64,000 nucleotides of DNA from NCBI GenBank assembly GCA_039984955.1, contig JBDWTN010000005.1, forward strand, positions 186,001-250,000. Direction: 5' to 3'. Below the pieces are notes generated by a model. The model searched no databases and was not told the DNA's origin. It saw nothing but the letters and a program-made list of their open reading frames with translations. This document shows positions 20,001-28,748 of this stretch, one piece after another. Source of the DNA: Marinobacter alexandrii (lineage in GTDB: Bacteria > Bacteroidota > Bacteroidia > Cytophagales > Cyclobacteriaceae). Both the position numbers and the translations under genes were made by a program. The stretch's first letter is position 1; each line of letters begins with the position of its first letter.

Positions 20001-23000
20001 TGGAGATGGAGTAGCAACCTCTGCCGAAGATTTTAATTCCAATGGAAACTTTGCTGACGATTTTACACAAGGCGGGTCTCCTACTCCAGATTACCTATTT
20101 TTTACCAATGATCCTGATGGAGACGGAGTAGATAATGCAACAGACTTAGATGACAACAATGATGGAGTTCCAGACTCACAACAGTCTGATGTAGTAGATA
20201 CGGATGGAGATGGCATTGTAGATAGATACGACTTAGATATTGATGGTGATGGTATTCCAAATGCGATAGAAGCAAATGACGGAGTATTGCCTGCCAATAT
20301 GAATGAAAATGGACAATATCCTACCACTTATGCTGCTGCTAATGATATAGATGGAGATGGGTTGGTTGACGATATTGATAATACAGATGGGGCTGTCACA
20401 AGTGGCACTCCTCTTCCTAATAATGATTTTGATGGTGATGGGCTAAGTGATTTTGAAGATGCTGATGGTGATGGTGACGGTATTCCAGACTCGATAGAGT
20501 CTGTAGGAATAGATACAAATGCAAATGGCATTCCTGATCTATTCACAGATTCTGATGGTGACGGAAATCCAGATTATAGAGATGGAGACTCAGATGGAGA
20601 TGGCGTCTTTGATCTTAGAGAGGGACAGTCTACTGCTGGTTACATAGGAACTCCATCTGGAGTGGACACTGACGGAGACGGAATAGATGACTCGTTCGAT
20701 GGTGATTGTACTGGTGCAAATTGTGGAGGAGTTACAGGTATTCCAATCATTGGTAATGATCATGACGGAGATGGTACACCTGACTTTCAGGATGATGACA
20801 GTGATAATGATGGCATTTCCGATCTAATTGAAGCCAATGATAACAATGCTGATGGGGTGGCTGATAATACTCCTTCTGGTGCTGACTTAAATGATAATGG
20901 AATTGATGACGACTTTGATGCAACACCTGTTGTACTTCAAAATACGGACAGTGATAGTGAGTCTGACTGGAGAGATAGTGATGATGATGGTGACGGGAGG
21001 CCTACATCTGATGAAAGTGTGGACACTAGCCCAGCTAATGGAACACCTGATTACCTAGAATCAAATGGTAACACTTGTGGACCAGGTAAGACAAACAATG
21101 GTACTGCCAATGCCTTTGCTGTAGCTACAAACAATGGAGGATCCAGAACAGGATCTGCAATTGGAGCTCCCGACTATGCAGGAAGTGGTGATAATCGCTT
21201 CACCCTGGCATTTATGGATGGAGCCGGTCAAAATTATACTCTTGACCTTGGAGAAACTGTAGCAGCAGGTTCTAACATTTCTATTGTGATGAGTGCAAAT
21301 GAGGCTGCATCTGCTCAAACAGTTTCTGCTTCAACCGATAATGTTACTTTCTCGGGCGATGTTACCTTTTCTAATATAACCCAAAGAACAGGTTTTGAAA
21401 CTAACGATTACACAGTCCCTGCTGGTGGAGCAAGGTATATTCGATTCTCTTTTGTTTCTGGTGTACCATATGTAGATGCCTTAACATTTAATAGTTGTGC
21501 AGATGATTCCGACAATGATGGAGTTCAGGATTCTGCTGATAATGATAGTGATAATGATGGATTGACAGATATGGAAGAAGGTAATGGAACAGACCCTTCT
21601 GCAGATGCGGATGGAGATGGAATATTGAATTTTCAAGATAATGACTTTGCTGGGTTTACCGACATAAATTCCGATGGTATCAATGATAATTTTGATCAGG
21701 ATTTAGATGGCGTACCAAATCATCAGGATTTAGATTCAGATAACGATGGTATTCCAGATGCAATAGAAGCTAACGGAGGTTCATTGCCAGCAAACATGAC
21801 GTCTGAAGGTGCATACCTTTGGTCATACATCAATGCGAATGATACGGATGGAGATGGTCACGCTAATGATGTTGATACGGATGATGGTGGTGTAGCATTG
21901 TCGAATCCAGACTCAGACAATGGAACGGGCTATGATGATGGTCTCCCTGATTTCTTAGATAGGGATTCAGATAATGATGGTATTACAGATGCCGCAGAAA
22001 ACAATGGCGTTGACAATAATAGAGACGGGATATTGGACAACTTCGTTGATACAGATGGAGATGGACTAAATGACACAGTTGATCCAGATAATGGTGGCAC
22101 TCCCCTAGTTATTTTAAATACAGATGGTGATGCAAATCCTGATTACCTTGATTTGGATTCTGACGGAGATAGTGCCGGAAACCCAGGATTGGGGGATCTA
22201 TTTGAAGGTCATGATTCTAACTTTGATGGAACACCATCTTGGGACGATGATAACGACTTGATCCTGGATACCAATGAAGGAAACATTGATCTTGACGGTG
22301 ACGGCATTTTGGATGCTTTTGATCCTGATCAAGGTGGTATTGGTGCTGCACTACCCAATGCAGATGGTGACGGATTGTCAAATTTCAGAGATGATGATGA
22401 TGATAATGATGGAAACCCTACAATCTCTGAGGATACAAATGGCGATGGAAATTACTTCAATGATTTTACCGAAGGACAGAGTGGACAGTTTGCTAATGTG
22501 CCAGATTACCTGTACAATTCTGTCTCACCACTTCCTGTTGAACTGATAAGTTTCAAAGTGTCTTTGGATGAAAGAAATGCCGTTCTGGAATGGGTTACTG
22601 CCCAAGAAATAAACAATGATCACTTTGATATAGAATACTCCAATGATGGAATAGACTTTTTAAAGGTTGGTGAGGTTGAAGGAAATGGTACGGTGAGTTC
22701 AGTTTCTGATTATGCATTTACACATAGAGATTTAAACGCTGGATTCAATTTCTATCGACTGAAGCAAGTAGATTTTGATGGAGCATTTGAATACTCTGAA
22801 ATCAAGCGTGTAAGCGTTGGGGCTTTTGAAGATATATCCGTAAGCGTTTATCCTAACCCATCTACTGATCATGCAACGGTAAAATTAAATTCAGGTGCAG
22901 CTACTCGTATCGAACTAGTAACTCTTAGTGGAACCATATTGAAATCAGTACAATATGAAGGAGGAACGACTGAGCATACCTTCGATGTAAGTAGCCTTAA

Positions 23001-23070
23001 GTCTGGGATGTATCTCATCCGAGTAAGTGGTCCGGAGCTTTCATCTATTAAGAGGTTGGTCGTTAGATAG
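17095..23070 (+). CDS. Giant aspartate-rich thrombospondin type 3 repeat protein exported by T9SS
   Basis: The 1991-residue protein has a signal peptide (FFAFLIAFIFASVYLYAQ, ending near residue 25). A beta-sandwich-like domain follows (about 27-215), and a related copy lies at about 436-625 (both contain LLDID followed by an acidic loop). A third, different globular segment with cysteines lies at about 1325-1475. Everything between consists of dozens of Ca2+-binding motifs of the D-x-D-G-D-G-x-x-D type. Near residue 1812 a PLPVELISF module begins, and a type-A sorting domain runs from about 1917 (VSVYPNPS) to KRLVVR. The acidic repeats should be rigid and calcium-dependent, holding the globular parts away from the cell. 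The role (adhesion, gliding or surface layer) is inferred only from architecture. Confidence 0.88.
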   Translation: MIKIVKSFFAFLIAFIFASVYLYAQDNCAARADFDWDDHTGTPTGNTYTDKTVDFAYSVSGSGGITFNDVGAFAELPTAFGVFNTVWGIAQGDNEINTYVIDFSGDLLYDFCFQLLDIDTGEGSADFVTVNAYDHNNVLITLVAGNLSDQGDRIQYNGANVFEGIGASPTFFGNNPRSNVIICFPGAIQRLEIIYDSNAGTNGQFFGIGDFDYCSQDFDNDGIKDDAETDSDGDGILNTVEGYTPGDADSDGIPNVYDADFAGRVDANGDNTDDNFDSDLDGAPDALDLDSDDDGILDSIENLPTSGGLPANTDGIDQRDYLDNDSDNDGVSDLIEGNDIDFNGVADLALAGTDADGDGIDDNLDIVNGIYEVGNLTGSAAIVAANLVDDDTTPDYRDTDDDGDGILTSAEIPDTNGDGIPDYISACEDGSILDFEDFTVGDTPGPVFTVEASNITFDFTDPSGSAVNYEIDNDIHGENYVLVGQTLATNTNFSELSIKFDRPLEGFCFDLLDIDFGAGNWLDSMAVNIFRDGDLVVLDSDNIINGSSNILKDNNFIVGRTISEDDEYLANVRICLNQTVDSLVIKYADHIVPDGFQKIGINDFTWCGIDHDYDEVLDINDPDDNNNGIPDIIEGGGVDPSLDTDGDKIPDYLDTDFAGFTDTNADGIDDRRDLDLDGVPDHIDKDTDNDGIPDAIEANGGFLPANMDEDGAYPPSYALANDSDGDGIVNDVDTSTGGTAFTNPNTDGDTANDFRDLDSDNDGIMDLVEAGGEDTDGNGQIDNFVDATNDGLHDAFDPDLFGTTLLNGSIGKFARNTDGDSLPDYLDIDTDEDGITDDVEAQSIAGYIALSNVDTDGDGIDDSYDTDCAPCGGVTGVAIVPVNTDSDSNADYRDTDSDDDGISDSVESRDTNADGVADQLASGTDTDNDGLDDAYDADCAPCGSITGITAPNQDTDTDLTVDFRDIDDDGDGVATSAEDFNSNGNFADDFTQGGSPTPDYLFFTNDPDGDGVDNATDLDDNNDGVPDSQQSDVVDTDGDGIVDRYDLDIDGDGIPNAIEANDGVLPANMNENGQYPTTYAAANDIDGDGLVDDIDNTDGAVTSGTPLPNNDFDGDGLSDFEDADGDGDGIPDSIESVGIDTNANGIPDLFTDSDGDGNPDYRDGDSDGDGVFDLREGQSTAGYIGTPSGVDTDGDGIDDSFDGDCTGANCGGVTGIPIIGNDHDGDGTPDFQDDDSDNDGISDLIEANDNNADGVADNTPSGADLNDNGIDDDFDATPVVLQNTDSDSESDWRDSDDDGDGRPTSDESVDTSPANGTPDYLESNGNTCGPGKTNNGTANAFAVATNNGGSRTGSAIGAPDYAGSGDNRFTLAFMDGAGQNYTLDLGETVAAGSNISIVMSANEAASAQTVSASTDNVTFSGDVTFSNITQRTGFETNDYTVPAGGARYIRFSFVSGVPYVDALTFNSCADDSDNDGVQDSADNDSDNDGLTDMEEGNGTDPSADADGDGILNFQDNDFAGFTDINSDGINDNFDQDLDGVPNHQDLDSDNDGIPDAIEANGGSLPANMTSEGAYLWSYINANDTDGDGHANDVDTDDGGVALSNPDSDNGTGYDDGLPDFLDRDSDNDGITDAAENNGVDNNRDGILDNFVDTDGDGLNDTVDPDNGGTPLVILNTDGDANPDYLDLDSDGDSAGNPGLGDLFEGHDSNFDGTPSWDDDNDLILDTNEGNIDLDGDGILDAFDPDQGGIGAALPNADGDGLSNFRDDDDDNDGNPTISEDTNGDGNYFNDFTEGQSGQFANVPDYLYNSVSPLPVELISFKVSLDERNAVLEWVTAQEINNDHFDIEYSNDGIDFLKVGEVEGNGTVSSVSDYAFTHRDLNAGFNFYRLKQVDFDGAFEYSEIKRVSVGAFEDISVSVYPNPSTDHATVKLNSGAATRIELVTLSGTILKSVQYEGGTTEHTFDVSSLKSGMYLIRVSGPELSSIKRLVVR
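19114..21891 (+). repeat. Three copies of a ~55-65-residue cassette inside the TSP3 protein
   Basis: Copies are at 19114-19308, 20233-20391 and 21700-21891. Each has DGIP-(D/N)-AIEAN, then LPANM, a tyrosine-containing linker, a DGDG motif and a DD/DV-D motif. A fourth, more diverged relative lies near 17950-18110 (GLPANT). The spacing is about 1.1 and 1.5 kb, suggesting that blocks of TSP3 repeats were duplicated as units. Confidence 0.75.
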
Positions 23071-23094
23071 TTTTAAGATACAAAGGATAAGCCT

Positions 23095-23127
23095 AAGCCT
23101 GATGATTTTTATAGTCAGGCTTTTTTA
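23095..23127 (+). terminator. Intrinsic terminator of the TSP3 protein gene
   Basis: An AAGCCTGA / TCAGGCTT stem closes a 12-base AT-rich loop and is followed by a T tract. It starts 25 bp after the stop codon. Confidence 0.88.
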
Positions 23128-23218
23128 TTGTTTACTCCTACTCGTTTTTGATATTCAATTACCGGCCTGAAAACAATAAACTAGAGGTTTAAATCAATAA
23201 GTATTATTGAAAGAGCAT

Positions 23219-23250
23219 AAAAAAACCCTAACAATTTTTTGCTAGGGTTC
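23219..23250 (-). terminator. Intrinsic terminator of the thrS-infC-rpmI-rplT operon
   Basis: On the minus strand a 7-bp AACCCTA / TAGGGTT stem is followed by a T tract. It lies about 20 bp beyond the rplT stop. Confidence 0.85.
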
Positions 23251-23270
23251 AATATTATCTAAGAAATTTC

Positions 23271-23615
23271 TTACTTCTTCACAGCATCAACGACAGCTTT
23301 GAAAGCTTTAGGCTCATTCATTGCTAAGTCAGCAAGCGCCTTTCTGTTGATTTCTATACCTGCTGCACTCAATTTACCCATGAATACAGAGTAAGACATT
23401 CCGTGCTCTCTTGCTCCAGCATTGATACGTTGAATCCAAAGAGCTCTAAATTCTCTTTTCTTTGCTTTTCTATCACGATAAGCATATTGCCATCCTTTTT
23501 CAATAGCGTTCTTGGACACTGTCCAAACATTTTTTCTTCTACCAAAGTATCCTTTGGCGTGCTTCATCATCTTCTTCCGACGAGCTCTTGAAGCTACATG
23601 ATTTACTGATCTCAT
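23271..23615 (-). CDS. rplT: 50S ribosomal protein L20
   Basis: The 114-residue, highly basic protein opens [14 protein letters not shown] and contains [18 protein letters not shown] and [16 protein letters not shown], all signatures of bL20. L20 binds 23S rRNA and is needed early in 50S assembly. In other bacteria it also represses its own operon by binding the leader. It is the last gene of the thrS-infC-rpmI-rplT cluster and is followed by a terminator. Confidence 0.98.
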   Translation of the reverse strand: MRSVNHVASRARRKKMMKHAKGYFGRRKNVWTVSKNAIEKGWQYAYRDRKAKKREFRALWIQRINAGAREHGMSYSVFMGKLSAAGIEINRKALADLAMNEPKAFKAVVDAVKK

Positions 23616-23696
23616 TTTTGTTTTGTTTTGGCGATTGGTGTACTGACATTTTATCGTCTGTATCTTTCAACCAATAACCGGGTTTTACATTTAACC

Positions 23697-23714
23697 ATCC
23701 GCCACCTGACGGAT
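23697..23714. repeat. Short inverted repeat in the rpmI-rplT gap
   Basis: ATCCG and CGGAT form a 5-bp stem with an 8-base loop, in the 113-bp spacer between L35 and L20. It could be part of an L20-responsive leader or a small dispersed hairpin. No further copy was noticed in the window. Confidence 0.35.
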
Positions 23715-23728
23715 CTACTTAATTGAAA

Positions 23729-23923
23729 TTACAGATTCAAAAGACGTTTGATGTTTGGCTCATCCGCCTTATCCACAACTGACATGTATCGAAGATTTCG
23801 CTTTTGCTTCGTCTCCTTCTTTGTCAAGATGTGATTTTTGAATGCATGCTTTCTTTTAAGTTTCCCAGTACCTGTAAGCTTAAATCGCTTTTTAGCACTA
23901 GAGTTTGTTTTAAGTTTCGGCAT
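23729..23923 (-). CDS. rpmI: 50S ribosomal protein L35
   Basis: The 64-residue basic protein begins [20 protein letters not shown] and includes [14 protein letters not shown], the standard bL35 sequence. It lies 21 bp downstream of infC and before rplT, the order conserved across bacteria. Confidence 0.98.
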   Translation of the reverse strand: MPKLKTNSSAKKRFKLTGTGKLKRKHAFKNHILTKKETKQKRNLRYMSVVDKADEPNIKRLLNL

Positions 23924-23944
23924 TTCTACTTATTCTAATTTAAT

Positions 23945-24499
23945 TTATTTCTTCAATTGCTTAGGAGCCATAAACAAGATCATTCGCTTACCCTCCATTT
24001 TAGGAAGCTGCTCCACCTTACCATACTCCTCAAGTGCTTGCGCAAACTTCAGTAGCAAAATTTCTCCTCTGTCCTTAAAAACGATTGTTCTTCCGTAGAA
24101 ATGAACATACGCTTTTACTTTAGCTCCTTCCTTCAAAAATTTGATTGCATGATTCAATTTAAAATTGAAATCATGATCATCCGTATTAGGACCAAACCGT
24201 ATTTCCTTTATGACAGTTTTTTGGGCTTTGGCCTTAATTTCCTTTTGCTTCTTCTTCTGTTCGTATTTGAACTTAGAATAATCAATCACTTTGCAAACGG
24301 GCGGGTCAGCATTTGGTGAAATTTCTACCAAATCCAAATTTTGCTCTTGAGCAATTTTAATGGCCTGTTCTGTAGGGTAAACATCAACCTTCACGTTTTC
24401 TCCAACCACTCTTACCTGGCGTGCAGTGATCTTGTCATTTACCTTGTAAGGCTCTTCTTTTCTGATTCTGGAAGGGCCTCTTCTTCTTAGTTTAGCGAT
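23945..24499 (-). CDS. infC: Translation initiation factor IF-3, probable ATC start
   Basis: IF-3 binds the 30S subunit, blocks premature 50S joining and checks initiator tRNA and start codon. The usual motifs are present: the N-domain [16 protein letters not shown], the linker [16 protein letters not shown], and the C-domain with [14 protein letters not shown]. The annotated start matters. No ATG occurs near the expected N-terminus. A TTG at 24541 would add 14 atypical residues with no ribosome-binding site. By contrast the ATC at 24497-24499 sits 4 bp after AAAGGAG and gives the normal N-terminus [12 protein letters not shown]. Non-AUG infC starts underlie autoregulation in E. coli. I therefore place the start at 24499 (184 residues plus stop). 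Confidence 0.88.
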   Translation of the reverse strand: MAKLRRRGPSRIRKEEPYKVNDKITARQVRVVGENVKVDVYPTEQAIKIAQEQNLDLVEISPNADPPVCKVIDYSKFKYEQKKKQKEIKAKAQKTVIKEIRFGPNTDDHDFNFKLNHAIKFLKEGAKVKAYVHFYGRTIVFKDRGEILLLKFAQALEEYGKVEQLPKMEGKRMILFMAPKQLKK

Positions 24500-24503
24500 T
24501 GTA

Positions 24504-24510
24504 CTCCTTT
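24504..24510 (-). promoter_or_regulatory. Shine-Dalgarno site that decides the infC start
   Basis: The minus strand reads AAAGGAG, then TACA, then the ATC codon. A clear Shine-Dalgarno is unusual in this phylum, and here it supports the non-canonical start. Confidence 0.65.
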
Positions 24511-24570
24511 GTTTAAGTTGAACATTAAAAACAAAACGCAAATATCGTGATTATTTGCTCTTATAAAAAC

Positions 24571-26514
24571 TCATTTGATAAGTTCGGACACTTTATTATT
24601 GAAAAGTTGAACAAATTCTTCTTTTTTCATCGATCCGATATCTCCTTCTCCATGCTGTCTAACTGATACAGCCCCTTCTGCAGTCTCTTTTTCCCCTACA
24701 ATTAACATGTATGGAATCTTCTTCACTTCAGCATCTCTTATTTTCTTTCCTATTTTCTCATCACGTTCATCCACAAACCCTCGAATATCATGCTCTTGCA
24801 TATCTTGATATATCTGCTTTGCATAATCATGATACTTTTCAGAAATGGGAAGAATGGCAATTTGCTCGGGAGCTAACCATAACGGAAAGTCTCCAGCACA
24901 GTTTTCAATCAAGATTGCAATGAATCGTTCCATAGACCCAAAGGGTGCACGATGAATCATGACAGGTCGATGCTTTTGGTTATCACTGCCAACATATTCA
25001 AGCTCAAACCGGTTAGGCAAACTGTAATCAACTTGGATGGTACCTAGTTGCCACTTTCTTCCTAAAGCATCTTTTACCATGAAATCAAGCTTCGGTCCAT
25101 AGAAGGCTGCTTCACCATGCTCTACTACTGTCGAAAGTCCTTTTTCATCAGCTACCTCCTGAATCTCTCTTTCTGCTCTCTCCCAGTCATCATCTTTACC
25201 AATATACTTATCAGGGTTTTCGGGATCTCTCAAAGAAACTTGTGCGGTGAAGTCACCAAAGCCCAAGGCTCCAAAAACATACAATACCAAGTCAATTACT
25301 TTGGCGAATTCCTCTTTTACCTGATCCTGACGACAAAAAATATGAGCATCGTCTTGAGTAAACCCTCTAACACGTGTAAGTCCATGAAGTTCTCCACTTT
25401 GCTCATATCTGTAAACTGTTCCGAATTCTGCATAGCGAATGGGAAGATCCTTGTATGACCTTGGCTTTGATTTGTATATTTCGCAATGATGAGGACAGTT
25501 CATCGGCTTGAGTAAAAACTCTTCATCTTCAGCAGGTGTCTTTATTGGCTGAAAAGAATCTTCTCCATACTTCGCATAATGTCCTGAAGTCACATAAAGC
25601 TCTTTGCTTCCGATATGCGGAGAAACTACCTGATCATAGCCTGCTTTCAATTGAGCTTTACGCATGAAACTCTCCAAACGCTCACGCAATACGGCTCCCT
25701 TTGGCAACCATAATGGGAGCCCTTTCCCTACTTTTTCAGAAAAGGTAAAAAGCTCCAATTCCTTACCTATTTTGCGATGATCTCTGAGTTTGGCTTGCTC
25801 CAAAAGCTCAAGGTGCTCTTTGAGTTCCTTTTGCTTAGGGAAAGAGATTGCGTACAGTCTGGTTAATTGTTTTCTTTTTTCATCTCCTCTCCAATAGGCT
25901 CCTGCTACACTAAGAATTTTTACAGCTTTTATATATCCCGTATTTGGAATATGTGGCCCACGGCAAAGGTCAGTGAAGTTGCCCTGATTATAGAATGTAA
26001 TCTGACCATCTTCCAAGCCATCAATTAACTCAAGTTTATATTCGTCACCCTTTTCCTTATAATAAGCTATCGCATCCGCTTTAGATACTTCTTTACGGGT
26101 AAACGAATTCTTCTCTCTAGCAAGTTCGAGCATTTTATGCTCTATAGCTTCAAGATTGTCAGCATCAAATTCAATGTCTCCAAAATCGATATCATAATAA
26201 AATCCATTTTCAATTGGAGGTCCTATTCCTAGTTTAATCCCAGGATATAGAGCTTCTAATGCTTCTGCCAAAAGATGGGCTGAAGAATGCCACATCGTAG
26301 ATTTACCTTCATCATCATTCCACGTCAGCAATTGAAGCTCAGCGTCCTCCTCTATAGATCTGAAGGAATCGCGCACCTCTCCATTGACTTTTGCTGCTAG
26401 TACATTACGAGCTAATCCTTCACTAATGCTCATGGCCACATCCAAAGCTGTAGCGCCTTTATCATAGGATCGTTTTGATCCATCAGGCAATGTAATGGTG
26501 ATTTGATCACTCAT
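24571..26514 (-). CDS. thrS: Threonyl-tRNA synthetase
   Basis: The 647-residue class II synthetase has the full set of domains. There is an N-terminal TGS domain (about 1-65) and the editing domain containing [11 protein letters not shown] (about 77-87). The catalytic core has motif 2 ([19 protein letters not shown]) and motif 3 ([11 protein letters not shown]), followed by a C-terminal anticodon-binding domain. Zn2+ is expected at the cysteine of KPMNCPHHC and two histidines. Its ATG overlaps the stop of the upstream TPR gene by one base (TAATG). infC follows. Confidence 0.98.
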   Translation of the reverse strand: MSDQITITLPDGSKRSYDKGATALDVAMSISEGLARNVLAAKVNGEVRDSFRSIEEDAELQLLTWNDDEGKSTMWHSSAHLLAEALEALYPGIKLGIGPPIENGFYYDIDFGDIEFDADNLEAIEHKMLELAREKNSFTRKEVSKADAIAYYKEKGDEYKLELIDGLEDGQITFYNQGNFTDLCRGPHIPNTGYIKAVKILSVAGAYWRGDEKRKQLTRLYAISFPKQKELKEHLELLEQAKLRDHRKIGKELELFTFSEKVGKGLPLWLPKGAVLRERLESFMRKAQLKAGYDQVVSPHIGSKELYVTSGHYAKYGEDSFQPIKTPAEDEEFLLKPMNCPHHCEIYKSKPRSYKDLPIRYAEFGTVYRYEQSGELHGLTRVRGFTQDDAHIFCRQDQVKEEFAKVIDLVLYVFGALGFGDFTAQVSLRDPENPDKYIGKDDDWERAEREIQEVADEKGLSTVVEHGEAAFYGPKLDFMVKDALGRKWQLGTIQVDYSLPNRFELEYVGSDNQKHRPVMIHRAPFGSMERFIAILIENCAGDFPLWLAPEQIAILPISEKYHDYAKQIYQDMQEHDIRGFVDERDEKIGKKIRDAEVKKIPYMLIVGEKETAEGAVSVRQHGEGDIGSMKKEEFVQLFNNKVSELIK

Positions 26515-27584
26515 TAATTTCTAATTGTTTTAGGTTCTAATTCTATTGTAGGAATTTTATTTTCCTCAAATTTTAAGCGCTGCAAATATGCAATTTTTCG
26601 CTCTATAAGGATAATTCTTTGTTCGGCTAAAGTATCTCTAGGATTCTTTTCTTTTAAATGTTCGAAGTATGGTAATGCAGTCAAAAGCCACCCTCTATCT
26701 TCATACAGCCTACCTAGCTTCCAAAATGCTTGATTATTAGATGAATCCTTGTTTATTACCTGCTTCAAAACGAAGGTTGCCGAATCCCACAAGAGATCAT
26801 CCCTGTACCAATCTGAAAGTAAGTATGCGATAGAATCTTTATTGTGAACAAAGGGCTTTATAATGCCTCTTGCATGGTTCTTACGACCTACCGCATTCAA
26901 CATTTTAGCATATGCCAATTGCTTCTTGCTGTTCGTCTTATTCTTTATAGTAAAATCATCCAATACTTCAATTGCTTTATTAGGATAATTGAGCTTAAAA
27001 AGGATGTTGCCATATTCCCACATCAATTCATGATCAATATCTAACTTTCTCACTTTAGATAAATTGTATGCAGACATTAGCGTATCATTCATTATTAAAT
27101 ATTGCTCTGAAGCAAAAACAAGATCTTCAAGTGAATGATGATCTATTAGATAGTTACGCAACTCAACTGTCGCTCTTCCGGTTTTGCCTAGTCGCGTTAA
27201 ACCATTGATATAAATATAGTTGTACTTTTTCTTTAGATCATACTCATTATTCCATTGATCCATCACTTCAATCAAAAGTTGATTTTCATCTTGACGGATA
27301 TAATAAGCGATGTATTGATCAACTAACTGGTTTGTCATTCCATGCTGATCTTTATACTTTTCTAAAGCTGAAATGCAGGTTGCTGGCCAATCTAATTGCT
27401 CACAATAGAAAAGTTTCTGATCTACCAGTAATTCATTTTTTGGGTCTGCATCTAACTTATCATTGATTTGGTTCAATGCTTTTGCATAAAACCCAGCATG
27501 TAGCTTAGGCACAACAATCCTGTCGTCCTGAGATCTGGAACATCCAAAAAAGGTTAATAATGTAATAAAGACAACTCTTCTCAT
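26514..27584 (-). CDS. Tetratricopeptide-repeat lipoprotein
   Basis: A 356-residue protein with a short signal and lipobox ([10 protein letters not shown], acylated cysteine at residue 15), so it is likely anchored in the outer membrane or periplasm. The rest is helical with TPR-like spacing; the clearest repeat is [18 protein letters not shown] near residue 285. It heads the thrS operon, with a 1-bp overlap to thrS. TPR lipoproteins act as scaffolds. No particular partner is indicated. Confidence 0.78.
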   Translation of the reverse strand: MRRVVFITLLTFFGCSRSQDDRIVVPKLHAGFYAKALNQINDKLDADPKNELLVDQKLFYCEQLDWPATCISALEKYKDQHGMTNQLVDQYIAYYIRQDENQLLIEVMDQWNNEYDLKKKYNYIYINGLTRLGKTGRATVELRNYLIDHHSLEDLVFASEQYLIMNDTLMSAYNLSKVRKLDIDHELMWEYGNILFKLNYPNKAIEVLDDFTIKNKTNSKKQLAYAKMLNAVGRKNHARGIIKPFVHNKDSIAYLLSDWYRDDLLWDSATFVLKQVINKDSSNNQAFWKLGRLYEDRGWLLTALPYFEHLKEKNPRDTLAEQRIILIERKIAYLQRLKFEENKIPTIELEPKTIRN

Positions 27585-27629
27585 TCAAAGAGTCAAAGTT
27601 AGTTTGAAACTTATGGATTAGCCATTAAT

Positions 27630-28403
27630 TCAGGAATGCTTCTTTAATTGTTCTACATCTTTTTTGAGATTTCCAATTGCATCCATCAATTGGTCCATGG
27701 ATAAATCATTGGAAGAGTTGGGGTCCGGAAATTCAACGGATATATATGCTTTAGCTTCCCAAATTTCTACCACCTCTGAAGGATCAAGTTCATAGGCACT
27801 AAAAGACTTGTTGTCAGAAACCAAAAACAGTTTCCCTTTTTCTTCTACATAATTAAAGACTCTCTTATATACTACTCCTTCAGATTGAGTGACTAGCACG
27901 TATGTATTGCCGTTCTTTATTTCATTAAGTTGCTCTATGTATTTTCCTATGACGATACTGCCAGAAAGCAATGGAAGCATTGAGTCACCGGATATTTCGA
28001 ATGCGCGATAGGTGCCTCCTTTTGGAAGGACCGGTAAATGAAACCTTGGAAGGTCTGTCAAGTATTCCGGATCTGCATATCCATTTGTGTAACCTGCTGC
28101 TGCCTTCGTCGGAACCAACTGTATATATTCTTCATCTGCATTTTCGTCGACCGTAACCGCAAGAACTTTGACATTTTGCTTTGGCACCCTATTCTCATTC
28201 GTAAGGTCTTCATTAATTAATTCATCTACAGAGACATCAAACAATCTCGCCATCTTGGAAAGAGTCGTTAAACGAGGATCTGCCCGACCCTCTTCATATG
28301 CACCTACTGATGGTCGATTAATATCTAATGCATTTGCGAAGGTTTCTTGCGTGTAACCCTTCTTCTTACGCATGTACTTTATGTTATTTGGTATTGATGC
28401 CAT
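27630..28403 (-). CDS. XRE-family repressor with LexA-like S24 autoprotease domain
   Basis: Residues 5-62 form an HTH_XRE domain (KKGYTQETFANALDINRPSV). The C-terminal S24 domain shows every element of a self-cleaving repressor: an Ala-Gly bond at 103-104 (AAAGY), the nucleophile S141 in GDSM, and the general base K180 in VVYKRVF. It is therefore expected to cleave itself under inducing conditions (for LexA and CI, RecA filaments; here inferred). Its ATG overlaps the stop of the upstream 94-residue gene, and an AT-rich palindrome upstream of that gene is a good candidate operator. Targets are unknown. Confidence 0.88.
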   Translation of the reverse strand: MASIPNNIKYMRKKKGYTQETFANALDINRPSVGAYEEGRADPRLTTLSKMARLFDVSVDELINEDLTNENRVPKQNVKVLAVTVDENADEEYIQLVPTKAAAGYTNGYADPEYLTDLPRFHLPVLPKGGTYRAFEISGDSMLPLLSGSIVIGKYIEQLNEIKNGNTYVLVTQSEGVVYKRVFNYVEEKGKLFLVSDNKSFSAYELDPSEVVEIWEAKAYISVEFPDPNSSNDLSMDQLMDAIGNLKKDVEQLKKHS

Positions 28404-28687
28404 TATCTAAAAATCATCAAGTTATTAGGATGAGATGTTTGATTGATATTGCATAAGTGAAGATTCTTGTGTGATACAGCCTGTTCTAATTCTTGAAGTC
28501 TTCTTCTAATCCTGCCAATGACAGCTTTTAAAGTTTCTTCAGCCTCTACCAAAACATAGCCATACAATTGCTTATTACCCTTCACAGTAGCAAAAAACTT
28601 TACTTGATATCTACCAGACTTCAGCTTCTTAGAAGTAATTCTAAGCTTATAATAATCATCAAATATCAGATTCCTTGCTATTTCCAT
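28403..28687 (-). CDS. Small hypothetical protein co-transcribed with the XRE-S24 repressor
   Basis: A 94-residue basic protein I do not recognise. The first 45 residues look like beta strands (YYKLRITSKKLKSGRYQVKF). The middle is an Arg-rich helix (VIGRIRRRLQELEQ). It has no signal peptide or cysteine pair suggestive of metal binding. The stop overlaps the repressor ATG by one base, so tight coupling with the repressor is likely. A modulator or DNA-binding partner is possible but unproven. Confidence 0.65.
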   Translation of the reverse strand: MEIARNLIFDDYYKLRITSKKLKSGRYQVKFFATVKGNKQLYGYVLVEAEETLKAVIGRIRRRLQELEQAVSHKNLHLCNINQTSHPNNLMIFR

Positions 28688-28709
28688 ATCAATCTAATTT
28701 GATCTTAAA

Positions 28710-28735
28710 TTTAGTAAAAAAAATTAAATACTAAA
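28710..28735. promoter_or_regulatory. Candidate operator upstream of the XRE-S24 operon
   Basis: TTTAGTA and TACTAAA form perfect 7-bp arms with a 12-bp A/T spacer, starting 23 bp before the ATG of the 94-residue gene. The two-half-site spacing suits a dimeric HTH repressor. Because only A-T pairs dominate, chance or a weak terminator for the preceding gene are alternatives. Confidence 0.45.
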
Positions 28736-28748
28736 ATTTTTAGATTTA

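Noticed and set aside
19137-21318. Ser/Ile-rich antisense open frames under the TSP3 gene
   Set aside because: Produced by the repetitive Asp/Gly codons of the real gene read on the other strand.
19000-22000. Regularly spaced short repeats resembling an array
   Set aside because: They are coding TSP3 motifs with variable spacing and diverged DNA, not a CRISPR array.
28710-28748. Intrinsic terminator of the glycosyltransferase gene
   Set aside because: The stem would be almost wholly A-T pairs; an operator for the next operon explains the symmetry better, though neither is proven.
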